A stretch of DNA of 13,334 nt from CALMEC01 sp031366605 (GTDB lineage Bacteria; Actinomycetota; Thermoleophilia; Miltoncostaeales; Miltoncostaeaceae), in assembly GCA_031366605.1 (NCBI GenBank), contig JANLOO010000013.1, positions 1-13,334 on the forward strand, in the 5' to 3' direction. The translations under genes were made by a program, and so were the position numbers. The notes below the pieces were generated by a model. That model saw only the letters and a list, made by a program, of their open reading frames with translations. It was not told the DNA's origin and did not search any database. Of the stretch, positions 5,065 to 12,178 are shown piece by piece; the stretch's first letter is position 1; every line of letters starts with the position of its first letter.

Positions 5065-5778
5065 TCAGTGCTCGACTTCGATTCGAACGCTGAAGACGGT
5101 GGCGCATCGCCCGCACCGCGTCGCGCGATCGACAGTGGCTGTCACGGGTGCGCCGCAGTGGGGGCAATAGCCCACTGGTGGGCGCCCGGTGTCGTGGGTT
5201 CGAGCCTGTCGCACGCCGGCACGGTGCAGGACGGGTATCGCGATGGCCAGCGCGGCGAGCGCGATCGACAGCACCCCGATGATCTGCCAGAACCCGCCGT
5301 CCGAGCCCCCGCCCCAGATCCCGATCGTGGCGAACAGGGCGAGCAAACCCGCCACCCCGTACGCCGTCAACAGCATCCATCGCGATCCGTCGGGCAGCAC
5401 CGCCAGGCTCAACATCCCGGCGCACGCAATCGCCGCGGCGACGACCAGCAGCGTCGCGGCGGACTGCCACAACACGTCGCCGTCGACATCGGTCCAGATC
5501 CCGACGATCGACAGCCCTGTGCTCACTGCGGCCGCCCCGACGCCGATCATCCACAGCGACCCCAGCTCACGACTGCCCTGACCGGTCGCGCAGGCCAACC
5601 CCACCACCACGCCGCCCGTCAACAGGAGCGACGTCCCGAGGACGCGCCACCCGCCTTCGCCCATGTCGCCGCCGAGCACCACCGCGATACCCAACAACGC
5701 GTTGACACCCAGGAGCGTCAAGAAGATGCGCAGCCCCGCTTTGCGCACGTCGATGGACCCGCGGGTGAGAGCGCTCAT
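5065..5778 (-). CDS. Six-helix membrane protein with C-terminal zinc ribbon
   Basis: 237 residues starting at ATG 5778-5776, 6 nt after AGAGGA (5790-5785). Hydrophobic helices lie at about 17-36, 45-64, 73-95, 106-127, 133-155 and 163-184. A basic linker and a rubredoxin-like zinc ribbon follow: C205-P-H-C208 and C222-G-R-C225, with VFSVRIEVEH at the end. I recognise no named family; zinc-ribbon-tailed membrane proteins are usually of unknown function. The even helix number places both termini, and so the zinc ribbon, on the same side, most likely the cytoplasm. The plan, membrane helices then a CxxC-CxxC ribbon, repeats that of the unrelated 112-residue protein at 621-959. Transcription is probably controlled at the palindrome 5838-5858. 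Confidence 0.8.
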   Translation of the reverse strand: MSALTRGSIDVRKAGLRIFLTLLGVNALLGIAVVLGGDMGEGGWRVLGTSLLLTGGVVVGLACATGQGSRELGSLWMIGVGAAAVSTGLSIVGIWTDVDGDVLWQSAATLLVVAAAIACAGMLSLAVLPDGSRWMLLTAYGVAGLLALFATIGIWGGGSDGGFWQIIGVLSIALAALAIAIPVLHRAGVRQARTHDTGRPPVGYCPHCGAPVTATVDRATRCGRCATVFSVRIEVEH

Positions 5779-5837
5779 GCCTGTTCCTCTGTCGGAGAAC
5801 GTCGCGGCGACTGCCGTTGCTGAACAGGTTACACTAA

Positions 5838-5858
5838 TATTGCACTATTAGTGCAATA
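5838..5858. promoter_or_regulatory. AT-rich palindromic operator and promoter upstream of the six-helix protein
   Basis: TATTGCACTA-T-TAGTGCAATA is a perfect 10-bp-arm palindrome in otherwise GC-rich DNA, with a further related half-site (ACACTAAT) at 5831-5838. On the minus strand TTGCAC (5856-5851) and TGTAAC are separated by 17 nt and could be -35 and -10 boxes for the gene starting at 5778. The palindrome would cover the -35. No regulator gene is adjacent, so the binding protein is unknown. Confidence 0.6.
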
Positions 5859-5998
5859 GGGTTGCCGTACCGAGCGGGTGCCGACGCCATCGGGCAAGAA
5901 CGTGCTTCGGGTGCATGCGCCGTCGGAGGCGGATGCGGTTCGGCATTGCTTGGGCCCATTCGGTTCGATCGCCACGCCGAACAGCTGAGCCGAAGATC

Positions 5999-6026
5999 GG
6001 GGCGCCGACCCGAAGGCCAGCGCCCC
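5999..6026 (-). terminator. GC-rich hairpin downstream of the 32-codon ORF
   Basis: GGGGCGC (5999-6005) and GCGCCCC (6020-6026) are perfect 7-bp arms with a 14-nt loop. The hairpin starts 8 nt beyond the TAA of the small minus-strand ORF. A T-rich tail is weak, so factor-independent termination is only plausible. Confidence 0.35.
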
Positions 6027-6033
6027 GCGGGTG

Positions 6034-6132
6034 TTACGGGGCCAGAAGGGTGCGGATCTCCGGAGTCATGTAGACGCCACAGGTGGCGTCGCGGTTGGAA
6101 CGATCCAGCAGGTCATAGAAAGCACGAAGCAT
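6034..6132 (-). CDS. Possible 32-residue small protein
   Basis: ATG 6132-6130 is preceded by a good SD, GGAG with 6 nt spacing (read on the minus strand as CTTGGAGAAAACA then ATG), and the frame ends at TAA 6036-6034. The peptide is MLRAFYDLLDRSNRDATCGV followed by YMTPEIRTLLAP. It shows no transmembrane segment and one Cys; I do not recognise it. Support comes from the SD, the AT-rich upstream leader with a repeated TGTCTAC (6159-6176, plus-strand sense) and the hairpin after the stop. At this length chance cannot be excluded. The alternative is the start of a longer gene truncated by rearrangement. Confidence 0.4.
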   Translation of the reverse strand: MLRAFYDLLDRSNRDATCGVYMTPEIRTLLAP

Positions 6133-6158
6133 TGTTTTCTCCAAGGTTCCTCGTTGTT

Positions 6159-6176
6159 TGTCTACATATGTCTACG
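6159..6176. promoter_or_regulatory. Tandem TGTCTAC motif upstream of the small ORF
   Basis: TGTCTAC occurs twice, separated by ATA, in a locally AT-rich stretch about 27 nt upstream of the 32-codon ORF. Its central CATATG is palindromic. It could be a promoter or activator site for the small ORF on the minus strand. Speculative. Confidence 0.3.
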
Positions 6177-6556
6177 CTCGCCGGCCCGAGTTGGATTTAC
6201 CCGCCCGTCTCATCGATCCGAGATTCGATTGAGCGACGCCTTGTTCGTCGGATCGTTCGGGACAAGGACAACCGCACCGAGGTTATGCGCGAACTGCAGG
6301 AGCTGGACCCAACCGGCGTACCGACCGAGGCTGCTGAGGCCGCCGCGCAGTCATTGACGCAGTCGCACGGAGTTGGGTCGATGTGGCGATGCCTGCTCTG
6401 GGCGGCATGAGCCCCCGCCAGGCGATGGACGATCCCACCCGACGCGAAGACCTGATGGCGATCCTGCGGGAATTCGAGCAGCACGAACACGCACATCCCG
6501 CTTGGACGGGCGACACCCCGAGTTCGATCGCGCGCGCGGAGCTCGGTCTGGACTGA
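6169..6556 (+). pseudogene. Frameshifted remnant with a PALGG-type C-terminal domain
   Basis: The segment ending at TGA 6554-6556 reads RAVIDAVARSWVDVAMPALG, then GMSPRQAMDDPTRREDLMAI and LREFEQHE, and ends IARAELGLD. The W-x-D-x-PALGG-x-(S/T)PR-x-A-x(2)-P-x-R pattern is one I associate with C-terminal domains of bacterial SEC-C-type proteins. This frame is closed upstream by a TGA at 6335-6337. Coding-like sequence continues in the +1-related frame (IERRLVRRIVRDKDNRTEVM, RELQELDPTG) from about 6220, with an ATG at 6169. I read this as one gene broken by a one-base indel near 6320-6345. A short ORF from GTG 6383 could still be expressed. It lies 37 nt before the GHKL gene and may be a decayed relative of the SEC-C partner. 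Confidence 0.45.
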
Positions 6557-6593
6557 CCCCGGCTCTGCGGTGCCGTGCCCGTAGGATCCACCC

Positions 6594-8111
6594 ATGCCCG
6601 CTGAAACCGTACGACTGCGGATCGGGAACCTGGCCAAGGCTGTGTTGGTGTCCGGACAGGCCTATCAGGATCCCAAGGACGCGCTCAACGAGTTCGTCTC
6701 GAACGCCGCGGACGAGTACGTACAGGCCGGGCGCAAGGGGGAGCGCGTACGGATTGTGCTGCGTCGGCGTGGCCGCGCGCCGGTCATCGCGGTCGACGAC
6801 TCCGGGCGGGGGATGAGCCCGGACCGACTGCGCCAGGTCGCGCGGAGCCTGTTCGAATCCGAGAAGTCCGGCGACGACCGCACGGTCGGCGAGAAGGCGA
6901 TCGGCATCCTGGCGTTCCAGCAGCTGGGCGGCCGGTGCGACATCGTGAGCCGCGCCGAGGACAGCGCCGAGACGTGGGTGCTGCGCTTGGAGCGCGGGCG
7001 CGCAACCGCCAAGCTCGAGCGCGAGCGGCGCAAGGCCCGCCAGAGCCCCGGCACGACGGTCTACCTGCACGACCTGGAGCCGGACGTCTTGCGGGTGCTG
7101 ACCCGGCGCAAGGTCGTCGACTACCTGCGCGTGCGACGCGGGCCTGCCCTCGCGCGCGGGGACTACGCCATCGAGATCGTCGAGGGCCGCACGTCCGAGA
7201 TGGTGAGCCCCGAGCGTCCCGACGGCCTCAAGCTCGAGATCCCCACCCGCGCAACGCTGTGGGGCAGGATCGAATTCTCGATCTACGTCGCCCCGCCGGA
7301 CGGCAAGCGCCGCCGCGTCGCGGTCGTCGGACGGGGCGGGGCGACGATCATCGACGACATCGCCGAGATCGAGGAGTTCGACGACCGGCCATGGACGAGC
7401 GACCAGGTCTCGGGTCAGATCGTGTTCGAGGCGCTGCAGCCAACCGCCGGCCGGCGGGCGATCCTGCGCGACCGCGAGGCGTTCCCCGTGTTCTTGGACG
7501 CGGTCGGCTCGGTCCAGACCGCCGTGACGCGGACCCTCGACCGTGTCACGCGCGCACTGGATGTCCAAACCGCGGAGCGTCTGTCCGAGACGCTGCGCCG
7601 CATCTTTGGACGCGTGCTTCGCGAGCTCGCCGATCTGGACAACCCCATGCGCACCGCGATCGGCGACGAGGCGGGGGAGGGCGCACTGTTTTCGCAGGTG
7701 GAGGCCGGGCACGACCACAGCGATCCGCGGCCGCGCGCGACGGGCGAGTCGCCGGAGGTCCCGGAGTTGGGGAGGGAGGCCCCCGAGCAGCTCGCCCCCG
7801 CCGAGCAACCGGAGTCTGCACGGCCCGACCGCGCACGCATGTCCGCACTGCCGTCGGTCGCCCCAGACCCCACGCCGGGCGAGGACCGCAGTCGGTTCGA
7901 CGAACACGAGCGCATCGTCTTGTACAACGATCACCACGCCGACTACCTGCAGGTCAAAGACGACGAGGCGGGATTGCTCGACTACCTCGCGACCCTCGTC
8001 GCCAAGGAGTACGTCGTCTACAACAACCCCCGCGCCGAGGCCGCAGACCTGGCCGAGGAGATGGTCCGGATGCTCGTGCGCGTGCGTCGGCACCTGCCCC
8101 GGCGTCGCTGA
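6594..8111 (+). CDS. GHKL-family (HSP90/MORC-like) ATP-binding protein
   Basis: 505 residues from ATG 6594, with AGGA 7 nt upstream. The N-terminal third is a GHKL ATPase. The N-box is DALNEFVSNAADE (E33, N37), the G1 box is VDDSGRGM (D69, G71, G73), the G2 box is VGEKAIGILAF (G99, K101, G104; Ala replaces the middle Gly), and the closing strand is PGTTVYL near 145. Residues about 175-330 look like an S5-type transducer, with GQIVFEALQPTAGRRAILRD reminiscent of MORC/HSP90-like prokaryotic ATPases. A Pro/Glu-rich disordered linker (about 365-440) leads to a C-terminal helical domain (RIVLYNDHHADYLQVKDDEA, LLDYLATLVAKEYVVYN). It is cytosolic and probably dimerises on ATP. No nuclease or kinase motif is visible. 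The next gene, on the same strand, encodes a SEC-C protein. Confidence 0.88.
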   Translation: MPAETVRLRIGNLAKAVLVSGQAYQDPKDALNEFVSNAADEYVQAGRKGERVRIVLRRRGRAPVIAVDDSGRGMSPDRLRQVARSLFESEKSGDDRTVGEKAIGILAFQQLGGRCDIVSRAEDSAETWVLRLERGRATAKLERERRKARQSPGTTVYLHDLEPDVLRVLTRRKVVDYLRVRRGPALARGDYAIEIVEGRTSEMVSPERPDGLKLEIPTRATLWGRIEFSIYVAPPDGKRRRVAVVGRGGATIIDDIAEIEEFDDRPWTSDQVSGQIVFEALQPTAGRRAILRDREAFPVFLDAVGSVQTAVTRTLDRVTRALDVQTAERLSETLRRIFGRVLRELADLDNPMRTAIGDEAGEGALFSQVEAGHDHSDPRPRATGESPEVPELGREAPEQLAPAEQPESARPDRARMSALPSVAPDPTPGEDRSRFDEHERIVLYNDHHADYLQVKDDEAGLLDYLATLVAKEYVVYNNPRAEAADLAEEMVRMLVRVRRHLPRRR

Positions 8112-8372
8112 GCGGAGCCTCACGACGGGCAAGCGGGACGAGGCATCTGGCATCTGGCAGCAGCATCTGCAGCAGGAGTTCCGCCAACCCTGCCCACAGG
8201 CCTACTCCTCCCTGCTGCGACGACAACGACCCCGACGCACCACAACCGTCGGGAGAGATACCCTGGAGCGGATGACGGCGAGACGACGACGACTCACCGG
8301 GACACGCAGCAGCGGGGTGTCCGACCCACGGCCGCGATGGAGCGGCGCCATTCGAACCTCGTAGGAACAACC

Positions 8373-10343
8373 TTGACCGACACGACCACTGAACCCGACG
8401 ATGGACTGTACGTCGAGAGGCTTGTCACGCTGCTCGCGGACGGCCAATCCCACACGTTCGAAGGGCTTTTCGACGGAGTCGTCGACCTGCTGCCCGACGA
8501 CACGGACGAGGCCGAGGCGGTGCTCGACGGCGTGCTCGATGGGCACGGGCGGTTCATCGCAGTCGACGACGAGCGCTGGGTCGATTTGCACGCGCTCCTC
8601 GCCGGGCGCTGCTTCACGCACCGGCTGACCGCGGCCCAAGCGGCGGCGGCGGTCATTCCGCTTCGGCCCGACATCGACATCGCGACCCTGCCGTTCACCG
8701 ACCCGATTCCATTCGCGGGTGGGGCGGAGGGGTCGATCGTGTTCGAAGAGGACCTGGCCGGTATTGACCTGGGGTTGGCCGACCAGCTGCAGGGTGGCGG
8801 CCTCTGCGGGCCTGAGGGCTGGCTCGAAGCTGCGGGGGAGGGCACGGTCGTGGGCGTGTGGTTCGCAGCCGACGCCCTGTCGTGCAGGGTCGCCGAGCCC
8901 AATGCCGCGCTGACCCAACCCGCGGCCGATGCGCTGTCGCGGACCTTTGCGGATCTGATCGAACACGACGACGATCCCGTCGACCTGATCGAGCTGATGC
9001 TGACGTGGCTGCTCGGCGACAGTGACGCGCTGCGCACACCGCACGAGCCGCTGACGGTCATGTTCGCGACGGCCGGTCTGGAGAGCCGGGGCGACTTCGT
9101 CGGACGCGCGGGCAGCGGGTGGCTGACCCCGCACCAGCAGATGCGGATCGACGAGCAGGCGCGCCATACGCAGGTCTACGGGTTCGACGAGTGCTGCCAC
9201 GACGCGCTCGACTTGGCAAGCGGGGTGTTCCACGGAGCGATCCGCGACGCCGCGCCCCGGGATGTCGCGATCGCGCTCTCACACGGGAGCGTCGCCGAGG
9301 CCTTCGTGACCAGCCAGATGGCGCGCGCAGGCCATCACCTGGACGAGATGGCCAAGCAGATGGTGGGCTTCGCCGACGAGTTGGTCGTTGCGTCCCGCGG
9401 TGCCGAGGCCGCCGGACCGCTCTACGTGCAGTCGGTCGCGTTCGACTGCCTGGGCGAGATCGTCGAAGCCGAGGACGCAGCACGTGCGGCGCTTCGGGCC
9501 GAGCCCGCCCACCGGGCGGCTGCCGAGGCCATGGCCGGCTACCTGGACGACCGCGGCGATGCGGTCCGCGCCGTCGAGCATCTGCGCCGGGCAGGTGTCC
9601 GCGACGAAGACCCGCAGATGGCCCGCTTGGCCGAGATCATCGCTCACGCCGGCCCCAAGGTCGCGCGCAACGATCCCTGCCCCTGCGGCTCGGGCAACAA
9701 ATACAAGGCGTGCTGCATCGACAGGCCGACGGTCCCGGCTGAACTGCAGTTTCGTTCGCTCTACGAGCGGGCGCTCACGTTCGTCCTGCACGCCGCCCGC
9801 AGCGGAGCTCCGACGCACCTCGCCGCCCACGCCCTGCAGGTTGAGGGCGCCGAGGAGTCGCCCGTCTCGCGGGCGTCGGTCGATCATCGCTTCGCTGAAC
9901 TCTCGCTCTTTGACGACGACCTGTTGGAGCGGTTCCTCGACGAGCGCGAGGCACTGTTGCCCGCTGCCGAGGTCGCAATCGCCGAAGGGTGGCTGGAGAA
10001 GCCGCTGGGGTTGTTCGAGGTGACCGAGATCCGCGCGGACGGCGGGATGTCGTTGCGTGACGTCAAATCGGGCGATGCCACCCTGGTTGCGGGAGCCAGG
10101 GTCGTCGATCTGGTTGTGGGCGAGGTCATCGTCGCGCGGCCGCTTCCGGTCGGCGAGGACGTGTGGCTGGGTGGCCCGATCATCCGCGTGCCCGAGCGAC
10201 TGCGTCCATCGGTCGAGGCGTTGGCCGGCGACGCCACCGCGGACGCCTGCGCGTGGGCCGAGTGGATCGGCTATTCACAAGCACCGGAGTCCGAGGACGG
10301 CGAACCGCCCGTGCGACAAACGTCGCACCACCATCACCATTGA
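8373..10343 (+). CDS. Large SEC-C zinc-motif protein
   Basis: 656 residues from TTG 8373, chosen because AGGA at 8363-8366 is 6 nt upstream; ATG 8337 twelve codons earlier has no SD. The first 60 residues are acidic and may form a winged-helix-like unit (VERLVTLLADGQSHTFEGLF). The middle is helical and Ala-rich, with TPR-like spacing around 375-420 (AARAALRAEPAHRAAAEAMA, YLDDRGDAVRAVEHLRRAG). The SEC-C motif is NDPCPCGSGNKYKACC, with ligands C436, C438, C447 and C448, as in the SecA zinc tail. A beta-rich part follows (EVIVARPLPVGEDVWLGGPI). In SecA this motif binds SecB and ribosomes; in stand-alone proteins it is a general docking module. Unusually the protein ends SHHHHH before the stop. 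Long SEC-C proteins of this kind often run on into a PALGG domain, absent here. It follows the GHKL gene by 261 nt. Confidence 0.85.
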   Translation: MTDTTTEPDDGLYVERLVTLLADGQSHTFEGLFDGVVDLLPDDTDEAEAVLDGVLDGHGRFIAVDDERWVDLHALLAGRCFTHRLTAAQAAAAVIPLRPDIDIATLPFTDPIPFAGGAEGSIVFEEDLAGIDLGLADQLQGGGLCGPEGWLEAAGEGTVVGVWFAADALSCRVAEPNAALTQPAADALSRTFADLIEHDDDPVDLIELMLTWLLGDSDALRTPHEPLTVMFATAGLESRGDFVGRAGSGWLTPHQQMRIDEQARHTQVYGFDECCHDALDLASGVFHGAIRDAAPRDVAIALSHGSVAEAFVTSQMARAGHHLDEMAKQMVGFADELVVASRGAEAAGPLYVQSVAFDCLGEIVEAEDAARAALRAEPAHRAAAEAMAGYLDDRGDAVRAVEHLRRAGVRDEDPQMARLAEIIAHAGPKVARNDPCPCGSGNKYKACCIDRPTVPAELQFRSLYERALTFVLHAARSGAPTHLAAHALQVEGAEESPVSRASVDHRFAELSLFDDDLLERFLDEREALLPAAEVAIAEGWLEKPLGLFEVTEIRADGGMSLRDVKSGDATLVAGARVVDLVVGEVIVARPLPVGEDVWLGGPIIRVPERLRPSVEALAGDATADACAWAEWIGYSQAPESEDGEPPVRQTSHHHHH

Positions 10344-10348
10344 CCGAG

Positions 10349-10557
10349 GGGCTCCCTTCGGGCCAATGGACCGTCCGAACGTCCCATCGTGATTGGAGCG
10401 TCGACGTCAACCGCAACGTCGTCACGGTGCACGCCGGCCCAACCCGGACGGCGCCTGGCGGCACGCCACCGAGGTCGGGATCGACGGGCAGATACCTCTT
10501 GCCGGCAGCGACGGCCAGACGATCGCCGTTGCGCGAATGTTGCTGCCCGCGGGCTGA
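10349..10557 (+). pseudogene. Uma2 (DUF820) pseudogene, internal deletion plus frameshift
   Basis: One frame reads PSGQWTVRTSH, like the strand before the PD motif of Uma2 proteins, and jumps directly to WSVDVNRNVVTVHAGP, which normally follows the catalytic core (YW-x-VD-x-x-R). About 60-80 residues carrying the PD and E-x-S/K residues are missing. The reading then continues only in the -1-related frame: NPDGAWRHATEVGIDGQIPL, then AGSDGQTIAVARMLLPAG and TGA 10555-10557. The join HAGP/NPDG restores the usual V-x-GP-x-PDG-x-W ending if one base is added near 10440. It has no start codon of its own. An intact Uma2 gene lies at 4284-4877, but the two are not close in sequence. Confidence 0.65.
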
Positions 10558-10562
10558 CCGCG

Positions 10563-11660
10563 TCAGGCCTTGAACGATGCTTCGACACCGACGCCGAGGA
10601 ATCGGCCGATGTCATCGGCCTCTGCGCCGATTGCCCGCCGGGTTGCATCGGAGAGTTTGACGAACGCTTCGACGAGGAGTTGGCGACGACGGCCGCTTCC
10701 CTGAAGGCGCCAGAATCCCGCCACGCGTCCATTGACGATCAGCGCCGCCTGAATCACGCCGCCGACGAGAATGCGGTCGGCGACAGCGGGGTCCAGGATC
10801 AAGTTGCGGTGACGGTGGCTCAGCAGGTACTCGTCCCACATCCCGATGAGGCGGGCCGGCGTTGCAGGCGGGGGAGTGAGGTCGGTATCGGCGAGCGCCA
10901 CCAGTGGTGTTCCGGCGGCGTCGACCTGCACCAGTTCGGACGCGAGGAGTTCGAGTCCGCGGCGGCAATCGGCTGCCGGCAGCGCCGACCATGTGCCGAA
11001 ATCCGCGGCCGTCGCCGGCCCGCGGCCCGCCAGGTACATCCGGGCGAGGCGCATGAGTGATTCGTCGCGATCCAACCGTGGCCCACGTGTGAGCCAGCCG
11101 CCGGTCAAGGCGAATGTCGGTTGACGCCCGGCCTCGGGGCCACGGCAGACCAGGCCATGCGTCGCAGCCAGCAGCATCAGGTGGGTGGGCGCCTGGTCCG
11201 AGGTATCGATGTGCACGTCGCGGTCCGCGAGTGCAGTCATCACCTGGCGAAGCGGCATCGGCCCCCTCCCGCCGAGGACTTCGGGGAGCGCGTCCAGGGC
11301 GCGCTCGCAGAGCTCGTCCGTCAACCCGAGTTGGTCCCGGCGTCGCCGGTACTTGGCGCGGACGATCGGTCCGATCAAATCAACCATCCACCCGACGTCC
11401 TCGACGGTGACCAGGTGGATCGTCCCGCGCATCAGCCACGTGCGCACGACCGTGCGGCTGGTCGCAACCGCGTCATCGAAGTCGGCTTGAGTGAGGCCCT
11501 CGGTGCGGGCGCGGACCGCCATCCGCACCGCCGAGGTTGACTGGGCCTGCAGCGCCCCGACCCGAGCGACCGCGTTGGCCAGAGTCCTCGGACGCGGACC
11601 TGCAAGCAACTGGCTGCGCATGCGAACGGCCCGAAGCTGTGCAGACGTGAGAGCGACCAC
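10563..11660 (-). CDS. Winged-helix DNA-binding domain protein, AlkZ/YcaQ-like (HTH_42)
   Basis: 365 residues from GTG 11660-11658, the normal length of the family. The landmarks of HTH_42 proteins are present: GALQAQSTSAVRMAVRAR with the Q38-x-Q40 pair at the position of the catalytic QxQ of AlkZ glycosylases, RTWLMRGTIHLVTVEDVGW at 73-91, and MWDEYLLSHRHR at 274-285. AlkZ removes bulky or crosslinked bases from DNA (azinomycin lesions) and YcaQ acts on crosslinks; most members are untested, so glycosylase activity is a family-level inference. Upstream, TAGTCT (11672-11667) lies 6 nt before the GTG and no SD is visible, which suggests a leaderless transcript. The stop is 5 nt from that of the convergent Uma2 pseudogene. 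Confidence 0.85.
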   Translation of the reverse strand: MVALTSAQLRAVRMRSQLLAGPRPRTLANAVARVGALQAQSTSAVRMAVRARTEGLTQADFDDAVATSRTVVRTWLMRGTIHLVTVEDVGWMVDLIGPIVRAKYRRRRDQLGLTDELCERALDALPEVLGGRGPMPLRQVMTALADRDVHIDTSDQAPTHLMLLAATHGLVCRGPEAGRQPTFALTGGWLTRGPRLDRDESLMRLARMYLAGRGPATAADFGTWSALPAADCRRGLELLASELVQVDAAGTPLVALADTDLTPPPATPARLIGMWDEYLLSHRHRNLILDPAVADRILVGGVIQAALIVNGRVAGFWRLQGSGRRRQLLVEAFVKLSDATRRAIGAEADDIGRFLGVGVEASFKA

Positions 11661-11666
11661 GGCGCG

Positions 11667-11672
11667 AGACTA
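11667..11672 (-). promoter_or_regulatory. Candidate -10 box for a leaderless message
   Basis: TAGTCT (minus strand) fits TAnnnT and is separated from the GTG start at 11660 by 6 nt (CGCGCC), so transcription would start at or next to the start codon. No SD is present, which agrees with leaderless translation common in actinobacteria. Confidence 0.4.
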
Positions 11673-11722
11673 CCCCACCCCGCGAATGCCCTGGCCGCAC
11701 TCCCTGCGTGCGTCGGAAAAAA

Positions 11723-11752
11723 TGGCCACTTGGCCCCGAACCGGCGGCCACT
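11723..11752. repeat. GGCCACT double motif, possible IS end
   Basis: GGCCACT occurs at 11724-11730 and 11746-11752 with a 22-bp period, next to a run of A residues (11716-11722). Repeated TGGCCACT/TGGCCCC units with this period resemble the transposase-binding repeats near ends of actinobacterial IS21-like elements. No transposase fragment is adjacent, so this is a suggestion only. Confidence 0.3.
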
Positions 11753-11885
11753 CGTGACAAAAGCGTGTCGCCGGTGGCGACGGCGGCGCGCGCCTCGGCC
11801 GTCGTCGGATCAGAGTCCACCTTCGTCCGCTTGAACAGCTGTTGTCGATCCTGCGACAGTTGGTATGCGTCGGTCGTCCCCAGAA

Positions 11886-12109
11886 TCAATATCCGACGTA
11901 CACCATGTCGATCACCAGACCCGGGGCTCGGACGGCCGTGCGGGGCACCGTCGCGGCGTGGTGGGTGTCGATGTACTCGTCGATCTCGAAGCTCTGTTGC
12001 ACCTCCAGATCGATGTCGGCCGGGTACCTCCAGTGGGCCCATCCGTCAGGGCGACGGGGACCGCGGTCGCGATGTCATCGGGAGTCCTGGGGGTGATCCA
12101 GGCTCCCGG
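11886..12109 (-). pseudogene. Frameshifted remnant of an unrecognised protein
   Basis: The frame ending at TGA 11888-11886 encodes WAHWRYPADIDLEVQQSFEI, DEYIDTHHAATVPRTAVRAP and GLVIDMVYVGY, which is clearly protein-like in composition. Going upstream it becomes nonsense past about 12045 and meets a TGA at 12077-12075. A neighbouring frame reads DPGAWITPRTPDDIATAVPV, then ALTDG, and connects naturally if one base is changed near 12042. So this is the C-terminal part of a gene broken by an indel, its upstream end replaced by the DUF4331 promoter region. I cannot name the family. Confidence 0.5.
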
Positions 12110-12178
12110 GTCGCTCGTAGGGGTTGGTGAACATCGAGGTGCGCCCGGCCCTCGAGACACCTACGAGAGGACATGAAC

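Noticed and set aside
6351..8153. A 600-codon open frame on the minus strand
   Set aside because: It is antisense to the GHKL gene, whose motifs are unmistakable. High GC with G/C third positions leaves the complementary frame open.
8143..8180. Repeated GCATCTG hexamer-heptamers between the GHKL and SEC-C genes as a CRISPR or microsatellite
   Set aside because: Only three short, irregularly spaced copies; too little to be more than local sequence slippage.
8202..9233. A 343-codon open frame on the minus strand
   Set aside because: Antisense of the SEC-C gene; composition is that of a shadow frame and there is no start signal.
10326..10343. His5 tail as a cloning vector tag
   Set aside because: Codons are followed by ordinary genomic sequence with an Uma2 remnant, and no vector or linker sequence is visible.
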